Made by a program: the position numbers and the translations under genes
DNA from: Variovorax sp. MHTC-1
Lineage (GTDB): Bacteria > Pseudomonadota > Gammaproteobacteria > Burkholderiales > Burkholderiaceae_C
NCBI RefSeq assembly: GCF_003984645.1
Contig: NZ_RWKI01000003.1
Coordinates: 310,001 to 374,000, forward strand
DNA length: 64,000 nt
Reading direction: 5' to 3'
The notes under the pieces: model-generated
Databases searched by the model: none
What the model was told of the DNA's origin: nothing
The model's input: the letters and a program-made list of their open reading frames with translations, nothing else
Shown: positions 56,369 through 64,000 of the stretch, one piece after another
Position numbering within the stretch: position 1 is the first letter of the stretch
How the letters are laid out: each line of letters begins with the position of its first letter

Positions 56369-57316
56369 ATGCTGGGTATTGGCAATCGGGGCTGGCTTGC
56401 CGGCGTGACGCTGCTGGTCGCGCTCTTGATTGCGGGGTGTGCTGCAAGGCGCGGCCCCGTACCGGTCGAGGACCGCGGCACGATGACCAGCGCGCCGGTT
56501 GCCGCGCCCAGCGGGCCCGGTGTCCCACTCATCACCACGGACGCTTCGGGCAAGCCGCTGCCGGGCATCGAAAACTACGGCAAGCCCGGCTACTACGCGG
56601 TGCGTCCCGGTGACACCATTCGCCGCATCGGCACCGAAACCGGCCAGAGCTGGCAGAACATCGCCCGCTGGAACAATCTCGACAATCCCGACCTGATCGA
56701 AGTCGGTCAGGTGCTGCGCGTGATCCCGCCGGCTGGCGCCACAAGCGCGGCGGCGCAGGCACCTGGAGCGGGTATCACCGATGCGTCGGGCGCTGTCACG
56801 CGGCCGGTCACGCAGGCTGCCGTCGCACCGTCTTCCGGCGCCGCAGCGGCGCCCGCGGCCGCGGCCGCGGCGAGTGCGGCTGCCAAACCTACGCCACCCA
56901 TCGTCACCGCTTCGCCTTCTGCACCGGCTGCCACGGCATCCGGCGATGAAGATGTGGGCTGGATCTGGCCCGCGCAGGGCTCCCTGATTGCAGGTTTCGA
57001 TGAAGCCAAGAACAAGGGCCTCGACATCGGAGGCAAGGCCGGCGATTCGGTGCTTGCTGCAGCCGATGGGCGAGTGGTGTATGCCGGCGCCGGCCTGCGG
57101 GGCTACGGCAACCTGATCATCCTCAAGCACAACAACACCTACCTGACCGCATATGCGCACAACCGGACCCTGCTGGTGAAGGAAGACCAGTCCGTGCAGA
57201 AGGGCCAGAAGATTGCCGAGATGGGCAACAGCGACGCAGACCGCGTGAAGCTGCATTTCGAAATTCGCCGTCAGGGCAAGCCGGTCGATCCGGCGCGCTA
57301 CCTGCCCGCGCGCTAG
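56369..57316 (+). CDS. nlpD: NlpD-like lipoprotein, LysM and degenerate M23 domains
   Basis: A 315-residue lipoprotein that activates cell-wall amidases at division. The lipobox is LLIAGC with Cys24. A LysM domain (YYAVRPGDTIRRIGTETGQS) covers about 75-120, then an Ala/Pro-rich linker (125-195), then a LytM/M23 domain. In the latter NKGLDIGG replaces the catalytic HxG...D pattern, so it is probably non-catalytic, as in E. coli NlpD. GAAGGAAG precedes the ATG. Confidence 0.93.
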   Translation: MLGIGNRGWLAGVTLLVALLIAGCAARRGPVPVEDRGTMTSAPVAAPSGPGVPLITTDASGKPLPGIENYGKPGYYAVRPGDTIRRIGTETGQSWQNIARWNNLDNPDLIEVGQVLRVIPPAGATSAAAQAPGAGITDASGAVTRPVTQAAVAPSSGAAAAPAAAAAASAAAKPTPPIVTASPSAPAATASGDEDVGWIWPAQGSLIAGFDEAKNKGLDIGGKAGDSVLAAADGRVVYAGAGLRGYGNLIILKHNNTYLTAYAHNRTLLVKEDQSVQKGQKIAEMGNSDADRVKLHFEIRRQGKPVDPARYLPAR

Positions 57317-57324
57317 GATCATGC

Positions 57325-58365
57325 ATGGCTGCCTCCGTCCCGCGTCGCATTCCGGTCGTGCGGCGCGCGGCGGGCAACGGCAGCATCTCGACCTTCCGGT
57401 CCTACAAGCCTGCGAGCCTGCCCGCTCCTGCGGATGACGTCGTTGATCGCGCGGACAAGGGCGCACTGGCCGAGATTTCGCATGACGCGGCGCCCGCCGA
57501 TCTAGGCGGTGAAGGCGGCGATTCGCTGACGCTCTACTTGCGCGAGATCCGGCGCACAGAACTGTTCACCCCCGACGAGGAATACCAGACCGCCTGCGCC
57601 GCGCGCCGCGGCGACTTCGCGGCGCGGCAATCGATGATCGAGCACAACCTGCGGCTCGTGGTGAACATCGCCAAGGCCTATCTCGGCCGCGGCGTTCCGC
57701 TCGCGGATCTGATCGAAGAAGGCAACCTCGGCCTGATGCATGCGATCAACAAATTCGAACCGGAGCGGGGCTTTCGCTTTTCCACTTATGCAACCTGGTG
57801 GATCCGCCAATCGATCGAACGAGCTGCGATGATGCAGGCCCGTGCGATCCGCCTACCGGTACATGTGGTTCGTGAACTGCAGCAGGTGATGCGCGCGCGC
57901 CGTGCGCTGGAGGGCGACGCCGACTTCATTGCGCGGCGGCCCGACGGCGTTCGGGTCGAAGATGTCGCGGCGTTGCTGGGCCGCGAGGTGCAGGCGGTGG
58001 CCGAGCTGATGGCGCTCTCCGAGGCACCACGTTCGCTCGACGCCGGCAGCGAGCGCGGCGACGACAGCTTCAGCCTGGCCGATACGGTGGCCTCGGAAGA
58101 CGAGGGCGGAGACCCGACAGGCGTGACGCAGACGCACGAGGTCGAGAAGCTTCTCGATAGATGGATCCTCGCACTGAGCGAACGCGAGCGCGAGGTGCTG
58201 GAAGGCCGCTACGGCCTGCACGACCGCGATCCCGAAACGCTCGAGGTGCTGAGCGTGCGCCTAGGCCTGACGCGGGAACGCGTGCGGCAGATCCAGAACG
58301 AGGCGCTCGCCAAGATGCGCCGCCAGCTCGCGCGCGCCGGCGTGCAGCGCGATGCACTTTTGTAG
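57325..58365 (+). CDS. rpoS: Stationary-phase sigma factor RpoS
   Basis: A 346-residue sigma-70-family factor. DSLTLYLREIRRTELFTPDE is region 1.2, EHNLRLVVNIAKAYLGRGVP region 2.1-2.2, [17 protein letters not shown] region 2.4, and LEVLSVRLGLTRERVRQIQ region 4.2. The short N-terminus distinguishes it from RpoD. It follows nlpD by eight bases; in other bacteria an rpoS promoter lies within nlpD. Confidence 0.96.
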   Translation: MAASVPRRIPVVRRAAGNGSISTFRSYKPASLPAPADDVVDRADKGALAEISHDAAPADLGGEGGDSLTLYLREIRRTELFTPDEEYQTACAARRGDFAARQSMIEHNLRLVVNIAKAYLGRGVPLADLIEEGNLGLMHAINKFEPERGFRFSTYATWWIRQSIERAAMMQARAIRLPVHVVRELQQVMRARRALEGDADFIARRPDGVRVEDVAALLGREVQAVAELMALSEAPRSLDAGSERGDDSFSLADTVASEDEGGDPTGVTQTHEVEKLLDRWILALSEREREVLEGRYGLHDRDPETLEVLSVRLGLTRERVRQIQNEALAKMRRQLARAGVQRDALL

Positions 58366-58408
58366 CCTTCGGGCCGAGGGCGCACCGCGGCCCTGAGACA
58401 ATCCGTGC

Positions 58409-59845
58409 ATGACGGATTCGATAGAGAAAAAAGCGGCGCAGCAACAAGCCCGCGATGAATGGGTGCACGTCGAGTCGCTCGACCTCGACGCACAAGGCGT
58501 AGCGCACAAGGCAGACGGCATGGTGGTGTTCATCGAAGGCGCATTGCCTTTCGAAGAGGTGCAGTTCAGCGTGCACCGCAAGAAGAACAACTGGGAGCAG
58601 GGCACCGTGGCCGCGATCCGGCGCGAATCGTCGCAGCGCGTGCGACCCGGCTGTCCGCATTTCGGCCTGCACGCCGGCGCCTGCGGCGGCTGCAAGATGC
58701 AGCACCTGGATGCCGCAGCGCAGGTGGCAGTGAAACAGCGTGCGCTCGAAGACAACCTGTGGCATCTCGGCAAGGTGCGCCCCGAGAACATGCTGCGACC
58801 GCTGGAAGGGCCTGCCTGGCATTACCGCTATCGTGCCCGCCTGTCGATGCGTTACGTGGTCAAGAAGGGCACGGTGCTGATCGGCTTTCATGAGCGCAAG
58901 AGCCGCTACCTGGCGGACATGCAGGTGTGCCCCGTGCTGCCCGCCCGGGTCAGCGCCATGCTCATGCCCTTGCGCGAAGTCATCGGCTCGATGGAGGCGC
59001 GCGACACCTGCCCGCAGATCGAACTGGCTTGCGGAGATGCGCCGGACGGCGCCGGGCTCGGCGTGATCGCGCTGGTGCTGAGGCATCTGCAGCCGCTGTC
59101 CGCCGCGGACATCGGGCGGCTCCAGGCTTTTGCAGCGCAGCACCCCGGCGTGCAATGGTGGCTGCAGGCCAAAGGGCCGGAGACGGTGAAGCTCCTGGAA
59201 CCCGATGGCCCCGCGCTGGCTTACGAACTGCCGGAGTTCGGGGTCACGATGCCCTTCAAGCCGACCGATTTCACGCAGGTCAATCCGCACATCAACCGTG
59301 CGCTGGTCAGCCGCGCCTTGCGCCTGCTCGACGTGCAGCCGGACGAGCGCGTGATCGACTGGTTCTGCGGCCTGGGCAACTTCACGTTGCCGTTGGCGAG
59401 CCGCGCCCGCGAGGTGTTGGGGATCGAGGGCAGCGACACGCTGGTGGGGCGGGCGACCGACAACTTCGAGCGCAACCGGCCCGCGGTGCCCGGTCGAGGC
59501 GCGCTGGCCCCTGTCCGCTTCGTCGCGCGCAACTTGTTCGAGATGACACCCGCAATCCTGGTGGCCGATGGCGCGGCGGACAAGTGGCTGGTCGATCCGC
59601 CGCGCGAGGGTGCGTTTGCGCTTGCCAAGGCGCTCGCCGACCTTCATCAGCAGGTCGAACTGCACGAAGGCGGCTGGTCGCCCCCGAAGCGGATCGTCTA
59701 TGTGAGCTGCAATCCCTCGACGCTGGCGCGCGATGCCGGCCTCCTGGTACACCAGGCCGGCTATCGCTGCACCTTCGCGGGCGTGGTCAACATGTTCCCG
59801 CACACGGCGCATGTCGAGTCGATCGCGGTATTCGATCTGGCATGA
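58409..59845 (+). CDS. rlmD: 23S rRNA (uracil-1939-C5)-methyltransferase
   Basis: A 478-residue TRAM/SAM enzyme. The iron-sulfur Cys residues lie in GCPHFG, ACGGC and a later MQVCPV. The SAM site is [16 protein letters not shown], and the catalytic segments are VDPPREGA and [10 protein letters not shown] with the nucleophilic Cys. It modifies U1939 of 23S rRNA. A hairpin follows the stop. Confidence 0.93.
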   Translation: MTDSIEKKAAQQQARDEWVHVESLDLDAQGVAHKADGMVVFIEGALPFEEVQFSVHRKKNNWEQGTVAAIRRESSQRVRPGCPHFGLHAGACGGCKMQHLDAAAQVAVKQRALEDNLWHLGKVRPENMLRPLEGPAWHYRYRARLSMRYVVKKGTVLIGFHERKSRYLADMQVCPVLPARVSAMLMPLREVIGSMEARDTCPQIELACGDAPDGAGLGVIALVLRHLQPLSAADIGRLQAFAAQHPGVQWWLQAKGPETVKLLEPDGPALAYELPEFGVTMPFKPTDFTQVNPHINRALVSRALRLLDVQPDERVIDWFCGLGNFTLPLASRAREVLGIEGSDTLVGRATDNFERNRPAVPGRGALAPVRFVARNLFEMTPAILVADGAADKWLVDPPREGAFALAKALADLHQQVELHEGGWSPPKRIVYVSCNPSTLARDAGLLVHQAGYRCTFAGVVNMFPHTAHVESIAVFDLA

Positions 59846-59867
59846 AAAAGGGCCCCGAGGGGCCCTT
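59846..59867 (-). terminator. Terminator hairpin between convergent rlmD and BI-1 genes
   Basis: AAGGGCCCC and GGGGCCCTT are separated by GA; on the minus strand five T follow. It probably ends the BI-1-family transcript and may also act on rlmD. Confidence 0.7.
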
Positions 59868-59889
59868 GCGCGTGAAGCCGACCGGCCGC

Positions 59890-60591
59890 TCAGTCGCGCT
59901 CGCCGCCGAAGATGCCGAGCAAGGCCAGCAGGCTCTGGAACACGTTGAACAGGTCGAGGTAAAGCCTGAGTGTGGCGCTGATGTAGTTGGTCTCGCCGCC
60001 GTCCATGATCTGCTTCAGGTCATACAGCATGAAGGCCGAGAAGATGCCGATGGCGGCGACCGAGATCGCCATCATGCCGGCGCTGGAGCCGACGAAGACA
60101 TTGATGATCGCGCCGACCATCAGCACAACTGCGCCGACGAACAGCCACTTGCCCATGCCCGACAGGTCGCGCTTGATCACGGTTGCCAGCGAGGCCATGA
60201 CAAAGAACACGCCGGCAGTGCCGCCGAAGGCGGTCATGATCAGCTCGGAGCCGTTCTTGAAGCCCAGCACCATCGCGATCAGACGCGACAACATCAGGCC
60301 CATGAAGAAGGTGAAGGCCAGCAGCACCGGTACGCCGGCGGCCGAGTTCTTGGTCTTCTCGATGGCAAATATGAAGCCGAAGGCGCCGCCCAGGAAGACC
60401 ATGAGGCCGAGACCGCCGCTGAGCGATCGGGTGATGCCGGTGGCCACGCCCAGCCATGCGCCCAGCACGGTGGGCAGCAGGCTCAGGGCGAGCAGCCAGT
60501 AGGTATTGCGCAGGACGCGCTGGCGCTCTGCCTGCGGCAGCGTCTGGCCGTAGCCGACGGTGGTGTCGAGGGTGTTGACGCGGTCGTTCAT
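59890..60591 (-). CDS. Bax inhibitor-1/YccA-family membrane protein
   Basis: A 233-residue protein with seven membrane helices and the family segments RNTYWLLALSLLPT near the N-terminus and AFMLYDLKQIMDGG followed by YISATLRLYLDLFNVF near the C-terminus. YccA relatives modulate FtsH protease or act as ion leaks; the role here is not known. Confidence 0.9.
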   Translation of the reverse strand: MNDRVNTLDTTVGYGQTLPQAERQRVLRNTYWLLALSLLPTVLGAWLGVATGITRSLSGGLGLMVFLGGAFGFIFAIEKTKNSAAGVPVLLAFTFFMGLMLSRLIAMVLGFKNGSELIMTAFGGTAGVFFVMASLATVIKRDLSGMGKWLFVGAVVLMVGAIINVFVGSSAGMMAISVAAIGIFSAFMLYDLKQIMDGGETNYISATLRLYLDLFNVFQSLLALLGIFGGERD

Positions 60592-60768
60592 TGCTGAAGC
60601 TCCTGATGTTTGCTGCGATGCTGCAGTTGGGGCTCATTCTAGGTGGCTGCAAGAGGTGCCCGCGACAAAAACCCGCTTCGGGATGTCCCTAAAGCGCTTT
60701 CCGGCGCTGGCGGGTGCGTGTGGCCGCGGGCGCTATGCTCCAGGACTTAGCTCACTTTTTGCAAGACC

Positions 60769-61176
60769 ATGAAGACCAAGTCCTTCCTCGAACTCGCCGA
60801 CGTCAAGGCCATTGCCGCCGCGGCCGAGGCCGAAGCGCTCAAGAACAACTGGGCCGTGACCATCGCCATCGCCGACGATGCCGGCAACCTGCTCTGGCTG
60901 CAGCGGCTGGACGGCGCGGCGGCTCTGTCGTCGCACATCGCGCCGGCAAAGGCCCACACCGCAGCGATGGGAAGGCGCGAGAGCCGGATCTATGAAGACA
61001 TGATCAACGGCGGCCGCACTTCGTTCCTGACGGCGCCGGGGGTGCAGGGCCTGCTCGAAGGTGGTGTGCCCATCGTCAAGGATGGCCAGGTGATCGGTGC
61101 GGTCGGCGTCAGCGGCGTCAAGTCGAATGAAGACGCCCAGATCGCCAAGGCGGGCATCGCCGCGCTCGGCCTCTGA
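60769..61176 (+). CDS. GlcG/HbpS-family protein (DUF336)
   Basis: A 135-residue protein of the GlcG/HbpS fold: VTIAIADDAGNLLWLQRLDGAA near residues 29-50, AKAHTAAMGRRES and PIVKDGQVIGAVGVSG. Members bind haem or act as cofactor-associated proteins. The gene stands alone, followed by a good terminator, and close to haem/iron uptake genes. Confidence 0.85.
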   Translation: MKTKSFLELADVKAIAAAAEAEALKNNWAVTIAIADDAGNLLWLQRLDGAAALSSHIAPAKAHTAAMGRRESRIYEDMINGGRTSFLTAPGVQGLLEGGVPIVKDGQVIGAVGVSGVKSNEDAQIAKAGIAALGL

Positions 61177-61198
61177 TCGCGGAGCTTCCAAAACAAAG

Positions 61199-61228
61199 AC
61201 GCCGACCTGTGGGTCGGCGTTTCTTTTT
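61199..61228 (+). terminator. Rho-independent terminator after the GlcG-like gene
   Basis: ACGCCGACC pairs with GGTCGGCGT around TGTG, followed by TTCTTTTTT. Confidence 0.9.
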
Positions 61229-61355
61229 TGGGGGTTCAAGGTGAAAAAAAAAGCTTGGCTAGTCGGCGAACCGTTGGCTAGCAAAAAACGACCCTTCGGA
61301 GATGAATCTCCTCGAGTCGCCCCACGATGAAACTTGCGCGAGGGGCGGGCTGATC

Positions 61356-61565
61356 CTATTTGGTCAGGATCAGCTTGCCGAGTTTGGTGGCTTGCAGGCG
61401 GTAGAGCGAGCCGTTATGCATGATCCCGACGATCTTGCTGCCCTTGAGAAGTTCCGTGCTTTCGAAGAGGGCCGCAGGGCGGGGCGCCTCGGCGGCGCGG
61501 CCGCCGCCCGAATGGTCGAGCGAGGGATGGCTCAGGACGGTGAATGCGTTGGGAGCTGCTGGCAT
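61356..61565 (-). CDS. hemP: Hemin uptake protein HemP
   Basis: A 69-residue protein with the HemP core IVGIMHNGSLYRLQATKLGK and ending LILTK. HemP proteins are needed for haem uptake and act on expression of the haem receptor in some beta-proteobacteria. Start ATG at 61565 gives the usual length. A Fur-like box lies just upstream. Confidence 0.92.
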   Translation of the reverse strand: MPAAPNAFTVLSHPSLDHSGGGRAAEAPRPAALFESTELLKGSKIVGIMHNGSLYRLQATKLGKLILTK

Positions 61566-61596
61566 TGGAAATCCCTTTTGGAAGCGATGAGTGAAT

Positions 61597-61615
61597 GATA
61601 ATGATTCGCAATAAA
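61597..61615 (-). promoter_or_regulatory. Candidate Fur box upstream of hemP
   Basis: GATAATGATTCGCAATAAA on the + strand matches 13 of 19 positions of the Fur consensus, including an intact GATAATGAT half. It is about 32 bases before the hemP ATG. Confidence 0.65.
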
Positions 61616-61658
61616 AAGTCAATCGCCCCGATCGAACTTTTTGCCTTGCAAAGCAGAT

Positions 61659-62072
61659 CTACCTCGCCTGGGGTTCCGTGATGAAGCCTATCTTGCGCAC
61701 GCCAGTCTCGCGCGCGGCCGACATCGCCTGAGCGACGCGCTCGTAGCGAACCTCCTTGTCGCCGCGGATATGCAACTCGGGTTGCGGATCCTTTGCCGCT
61801 TCCGCCGCCAGTCGAGTCTTCAGTTCGGCGTCGTTGATCTTCTGCTCGTTCCAGTAGTAGCTGCCGTCGGCGGCCACGGTGAACAGGATGTTCTGGGGCT
61901 TGGTCTGCTCCGGCTCGCTGCTCGCCCGGGGCAGGTCGATGTTCACGGCGTGCTTCATCACCGGCACGGTGATGATGAAGATGATCAAGAGCACCAACAT
62001 GACGTCGACCAGCGGCGTCATGTTGATCTCATTCATCACCTCGTCGGGTTCGTCCTGGGTTCCGAAAGCCAT
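61659..62072 (-). CDS. exbD: Biopolymer transport protein ExbD
   Basis: A 137-residue inner-membrane protein with a short cytoplasmic tail, one membrane helix (PLVDVMLVLLIIFIITVPV) and a periplasmic domain. The Asp in LVDVML is the proton-path residue of ExbD/TolR. With ExbB it powers TonB. It is five bases after exbB. Confidence 0.92.
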   Translation of the reverse strand: MAFGTQDEPDEVMNEINMTPLVDVMLVLLIIFIITVPVMKHAVNIDLPRASSEPEQTKPQNILFTVAADGSYYWNEQKINDAELKTRLAAEAAKDPQPELHIRGDKEVRYERVAQAMSAARETGVRKIGFITEPQAR

Positions 62073-62077
62073 GGTGC

Positions 62078-62791
62078 TCAGCCTTTCTTGAGCGGGACGA
62101 CGGTGGCCTCGACGCCGCTCTGGACGCGCGCCCCGGTCACGAAATAGGCATGGAGGTCGTGCGCAAAGCTGTTGAGCTTGGTCAGCACGAACTTGTTGCC
62201 GCGCACCAGCGCGTTGTAGCCCAGCACCGCAGGAATGGCGACCGCCAGGCCCAGCGCCGTCATGATCAGCGCTTCGCCGATCGGGCCCGCCACCTTGTCG
62301 ATAGTCGCTTGGCCGGCCGATCCGATGCTCATCAAGGCGTGATAGATGCCCCAGACCGTGCCGAACAGACCGATGAAAGGCGCCGTCGAGCCGACCGAAG
62401 CCAGGATGGCCAGGCCGGTCTGAAGGCGCGCGGTGAATTCGTCGATGCCGTTGCGCAGCGCGCGCGTGATCCAGTCGCTCACGTCGAGCGCATCGTGCAG
62501 GTGGGCCTTCGTGTTGCGATGATGCGCCGCCGCCTCGCGCCCCTCCAGCGCCAATGCGCGGAACGGATTGCTGTCGTCCTTGCCGAGCTTGTTGAGCGCA
62601 GTGGCGAAGTCTTCGCTGTGCCAGAAGTCCTGCGAGTGCTTCGCGAGGCGCTTGTATTTGATGACGTCCAGCGCCTTGATCAGGATCACGATCCACGATG
62701 CGAGCGACATGCCGATCAGCAGCAAGGCGACGGCCTTGGTGACGAAGTCGCCCTGCGCCCATACGTTCATCAGGCCAAATTGAGAATCCAT
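62078..62791 (-). CDS. exbB: Biopolymer transport protein ExbB
   Basis: A 237-residue membrane protein of the MotA/TolQ/ExbB family, with three helices and the signature GLFGTVWGIYHALMSIG near residue 140. It forms the proton channel with ExbD. GGAG precedes the ATG. Confidence 0.93.
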   Translation of the reverse strand: MDSQFGLMNVWAQGDFVTKAVALLLIGMSLASWIVILIKALDVIKYKRLAKHSQDFWHSEDFATALNKLGKDDSNPFRALALEGREAAAHHRNTKAHLHDALDVSDWITRALRNGIDEFTARLQTGLAILASVGSTAPFIGLFGTVWGIYHALMSIGSAGQATIDKVAGPIGEALIMTALGLAVAIPAVLGYNALVRGNKFVLTKLNSFAHDLHAYFVTGARVQSGVEATVVPLKKG

Positions 62792-62810
62792 ACGCAGCTA
62801 CTCCAGAAAA

Positions 62811-63509
62811 TTAGTTGATAACCCAGCTGATCGGCACGTCGAACTCCATTTCTTCGACGACCCCATTTTTCTTGCCCGGCACATAGCGCCAACTCATCAC
62901 GGCAGCGCGGGCCGCTTCGTCCAGCCGGTCATATCCACTCGAGTTGCGCACGCTGGCCTTCTTGGGAAGTCCATCAACTCCGATAAGCACCCGCACAACG
63001 GTCTTTCCCTGCTCGCCGAGGCGTTTGCTCATGGCGGGATATGCCGGCTTCGGGTTTTGCAGATATTCGGCGTTGCTCGATGGCAATTGCACGGTGGGCG
63101 GTGCCGGTGGAGCTGGCGGCGGTGCGGGAGGCGCCGGCGGCGCGGGCGCAACGACCGGTGCGGGGGGAGGGGGCTCGACAACGCCTACAGGTGCGCTGGG
63201 AGCGGGCGTCGGTTCCCGGATAGCCATGGGGCGCGGCGGTGGCGGCGCCTTGGCGATTCGTGGCTTGGGCGCCTGTGGTGGCGGCGGAGGCGGGGGAGGC
63301 GGGGGAGGCGGTACTTCTTTCGGCTTGGGCGGCTCGATGAACTCGCTCAGGATTTCCACCGGGATGACCACCTCGGCAGCGCGGCGGAGCAGACCACTTT
63401 GCAGCGCCCACAGGGCCGCGACGTGAAACAGCACCACGCCGCCTGCGATGACGGCGTTGCGCGAGAGGCCCAGAACGGAGGGAGGAGGCGAGGAAAAGCG
63501 GTCAGACAC
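62811..63509 (-). CDS. tonB: Energy-transducing protein TonB
   Basis: About 232 residues: one N-terminal membrane helix (AVIAGGVVLFHVAALWAL), a long Pro-rich periplasmic spacer with Lys-Pro and a run of about twelve prolines, and a C-terminal TonB domain (YPAMSKRLGEQGKTVVRVLI ... YDRLDEAARAAVMSWRY). It couples the proton motive force to outer-membrane receptors. No ATG is available at the expected place; GTG 63509 is chosen, with an in-frame TTG at 63515 as the alternative, and there is no clear ribosome-binding site. Confidence 0.9.
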   Translation of the reverse strand: MSDRFSSPPPSVLGLSRNAVIAGGVVLFHVAALWALQSGLLRRAAEVVIPVEILSEFIEPPKPKEVPPPPPPPPPPPPQAPKPRIAKAPPPPRPMAIREPTPAPSAPVGVVEPPPPAPVVAPAPPAPPAPPPAPPAPPTVQLPSSNAEYLQNPKPAYPAMSKRLGEQGKTVVRVLIGVDGLPKKASVRNSSGYDRLDEAARAAVMSWRYVPGKKNGVVEEMEFDVPISWVIN

Positions 63510-63566
63510 GATCAACTATGGAGTGCCGGCCCTTGCGAAAGGTGCCCGGTGCAGCGGAACCGCCGA

Positions 63567-63641
63567 CTACTTACGAAGAATCCACCAGACCGAGCCGGTG
63601 ACGAGAATCAGGCTGCCGCCGATTGTCGAGAAGAGTTCCAT
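63567..63641 (-). CDS. Possible 24-residue single-helix membrane peptide
   Basis: A small reading frame [20 protein letters not shown] followed by ILRK, which is one hydrophobic helix with a basic end. It starts inside the 3' end of bfd (34-base overlap, another frame) and lies before tonB on the same strand. There is no strong ribosome-binding site. Treat as tentative. Confidence 0.3.
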   Translation of the reverse strand: MELFSTIGGSLILVTGSVWWILRK

Positions 63642-63880
63642 GCCCTGCTTTCCGTGATGGAGTTGGCAAGCTGGATCGACCTCGGTTCCGATTCGCGGTT
63701 GAGCGCGGCAACTGGATGGGAAGCGCTGCACTGCGCGACCACATCGCGCGCGCAGCCTTCGCATTGGCCGCACTGGGTGGCCACGCCGAGTTCAAACTGC
63801 ACTTCGTCGAAGGTCATGCCGGCGCGCACATGGCGTGCGATTTCGCGGTCTGACACTCGGCGACATACGCAAACGATCAT
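63608..63880 (-). CDS. bfd: Bacterioferritin-associated ferredoxin
   Basis: A 90-residue [2Fe-2S] protein. [14 protein letters not shown] and [11 protein letters not shown] hold the CxC and CxxC cluster ligands near residues 4-6 and 36-39. Bfd passes electrons to bacterioferritin to release iron. It has a C-terminal tail of about 35 residues beyond the usual 65, of low complexity. It is upstream of tonB and may be co-transcribed. Confidence 0.88.
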   Translation of the reverse strand: MIVCVCRRVSDREIARHVRAGMTFDEVQFELGVATQCGQCEGCARDVVAQCSASHPVAALNRESEPRSIQLANSITESRAWNSSRQSAAA

Positions 63881-63922
63881 GGCGGTGAGGCGGCGGTTGG
63901 CTGGCTGTTGGTAAGAGGCTTG

Positions 63923-63952
63923 ATTATAAATACGAATTCCTCGCATTTGCAA
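63923..63952 (-). promoter_or_regulatory. Candidate promoter for bfd
   Basis: On the minus strand TTGCAA (63952-63947) and a perfect TATAAT (63928-63923) are 18 bases apart. An AT-rich element AATGCGAGGAATTCG in the spacer could be a weak Fur site, but it does not match the consensus well. Confidence 0.55.
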
Positions 63953-64000
63953 TAACTATTGCGCCCGCAGTGGGAATCCCCGTCTATACCTCGGCCCACA

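Noticed and set aside
54818..58365. surE-pcm-nlpD-rpoS as a novel cluster
   Set aside because: This gene order is widely conserved in proteobacteria, so it is ordinary apart from the extended N-terminus of Pcm.
61240..61355. Possible small RNA or extra gene between the GlcG-like gene and hemP
   Set aside because: The stretch has short inverted repeats and A runs but no convincing promoter, frame or complete RNA fold; it is most likely the 3' region of hemP.
62811..63420. Simple-sequence DNA encoding poly-proline, seen as possible repeats on both strands
   Set aside because: It is explained by the Pro-rich spacer of TonB; the opposite-strand Gly-rich frame is a shadow.
1..64000. CRISPR array, prophage, integrative element or insertion sequence
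   Set aside because: I saw no regularly spaced repeats, integrase, transposase, phage structural gene or target-site duplication. The two tRNA genes have normal flanks with no attachment-site duplication noticed.

Overview
The window is a GC-rich, gene-dense stretch of chromosome, most likely from a Variovorax-like member of the Comamonadaceae (Burkholderiales). The organism call is an inference from gene content: many LysR regulators, a Bug-family solute receptor, a vanillate-type demethylase, Liv-type ABC transport, EF-P with Arg32 beside EarP, phasin, a small H-NS protein and a surE-pcm-nlpD-rpoS block. I see no insertion sequence, prophage, integrase, CRISPR array or rRNA. No gene-free gap exceeds about 300 bases.

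1-6.9 kb: a fused osmoprotectant-type binding protein/permease, an alpha/beta hydrolase, an apparently circularly permuted ROK-type kinase, a cardiolipin synthase coupled to a glutathione S-transferase, and a short MetE-like methyltransferase. 6.9-14.8 kb: a catabolic island of Rieske oxygenase, GntR/FCD regulator and flavin/[2Fe-2S] reductase (vanA, regulator, vanB order), then a five-gene branched-chain-type ABC transporter. A GC-rich dispersed repeat occurs at 5650, 11206 and 14695. 14.8-22.2 kb: a redox cluster (NAD(P)-binding protein, DsbA/FrnE-like protein, exported MBL-fold protein) with a LysR regulator, then an acyl-CoA module (LysR, HMG-CoA-lyase-like enzyme, CaiB-type CoA transferase, Bug receptor).

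22.2-31.2 kb: SugE/Gdx, HPP-CBS and Bcr/CflA membrane proteins, then rpoD and dnaG, YihY and a short-chain dehydrogenase. 31.3-34.2 kb: phasin with two matching dyads around its promoter, a divergent HDAC-like deacetylase and thioesterase, a repeat-containing Cys-rich periplasmic protein and CsbD. 34.3-50.5 kb: NAD salvage (pncB), an antiporter, a hydroxyacid dehydrogenase, rmuC, an MFS carrier, a LOG protein, an enoyl-CoA hydratase, efp-earP, uvrC, pgsA, an EamA transporter and a LysR/haloacetate-dehalogenase/tartrate-dehydrogenase-like cluster.

50.5-64 kb: hupB, tRNA-Val(UAC), ppiD, tRNA-His(GUG), an H-NS protein, a quinone reductase, surE-pcm-nlpD-rpoS, rlmD, a BI-1 protein and a GlcG-like protein. 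The window ends in an iron-acquisition set: hemP with a Fur-like box, and bfd-tonB-exbB-exbD.

Many adjacent genes overlap by ATGA, GTGA or TGATG, so translational coupling is common. Start sites were chosen by such overlaps, by Shine-Dalgarno sequences or by where family homology begins.
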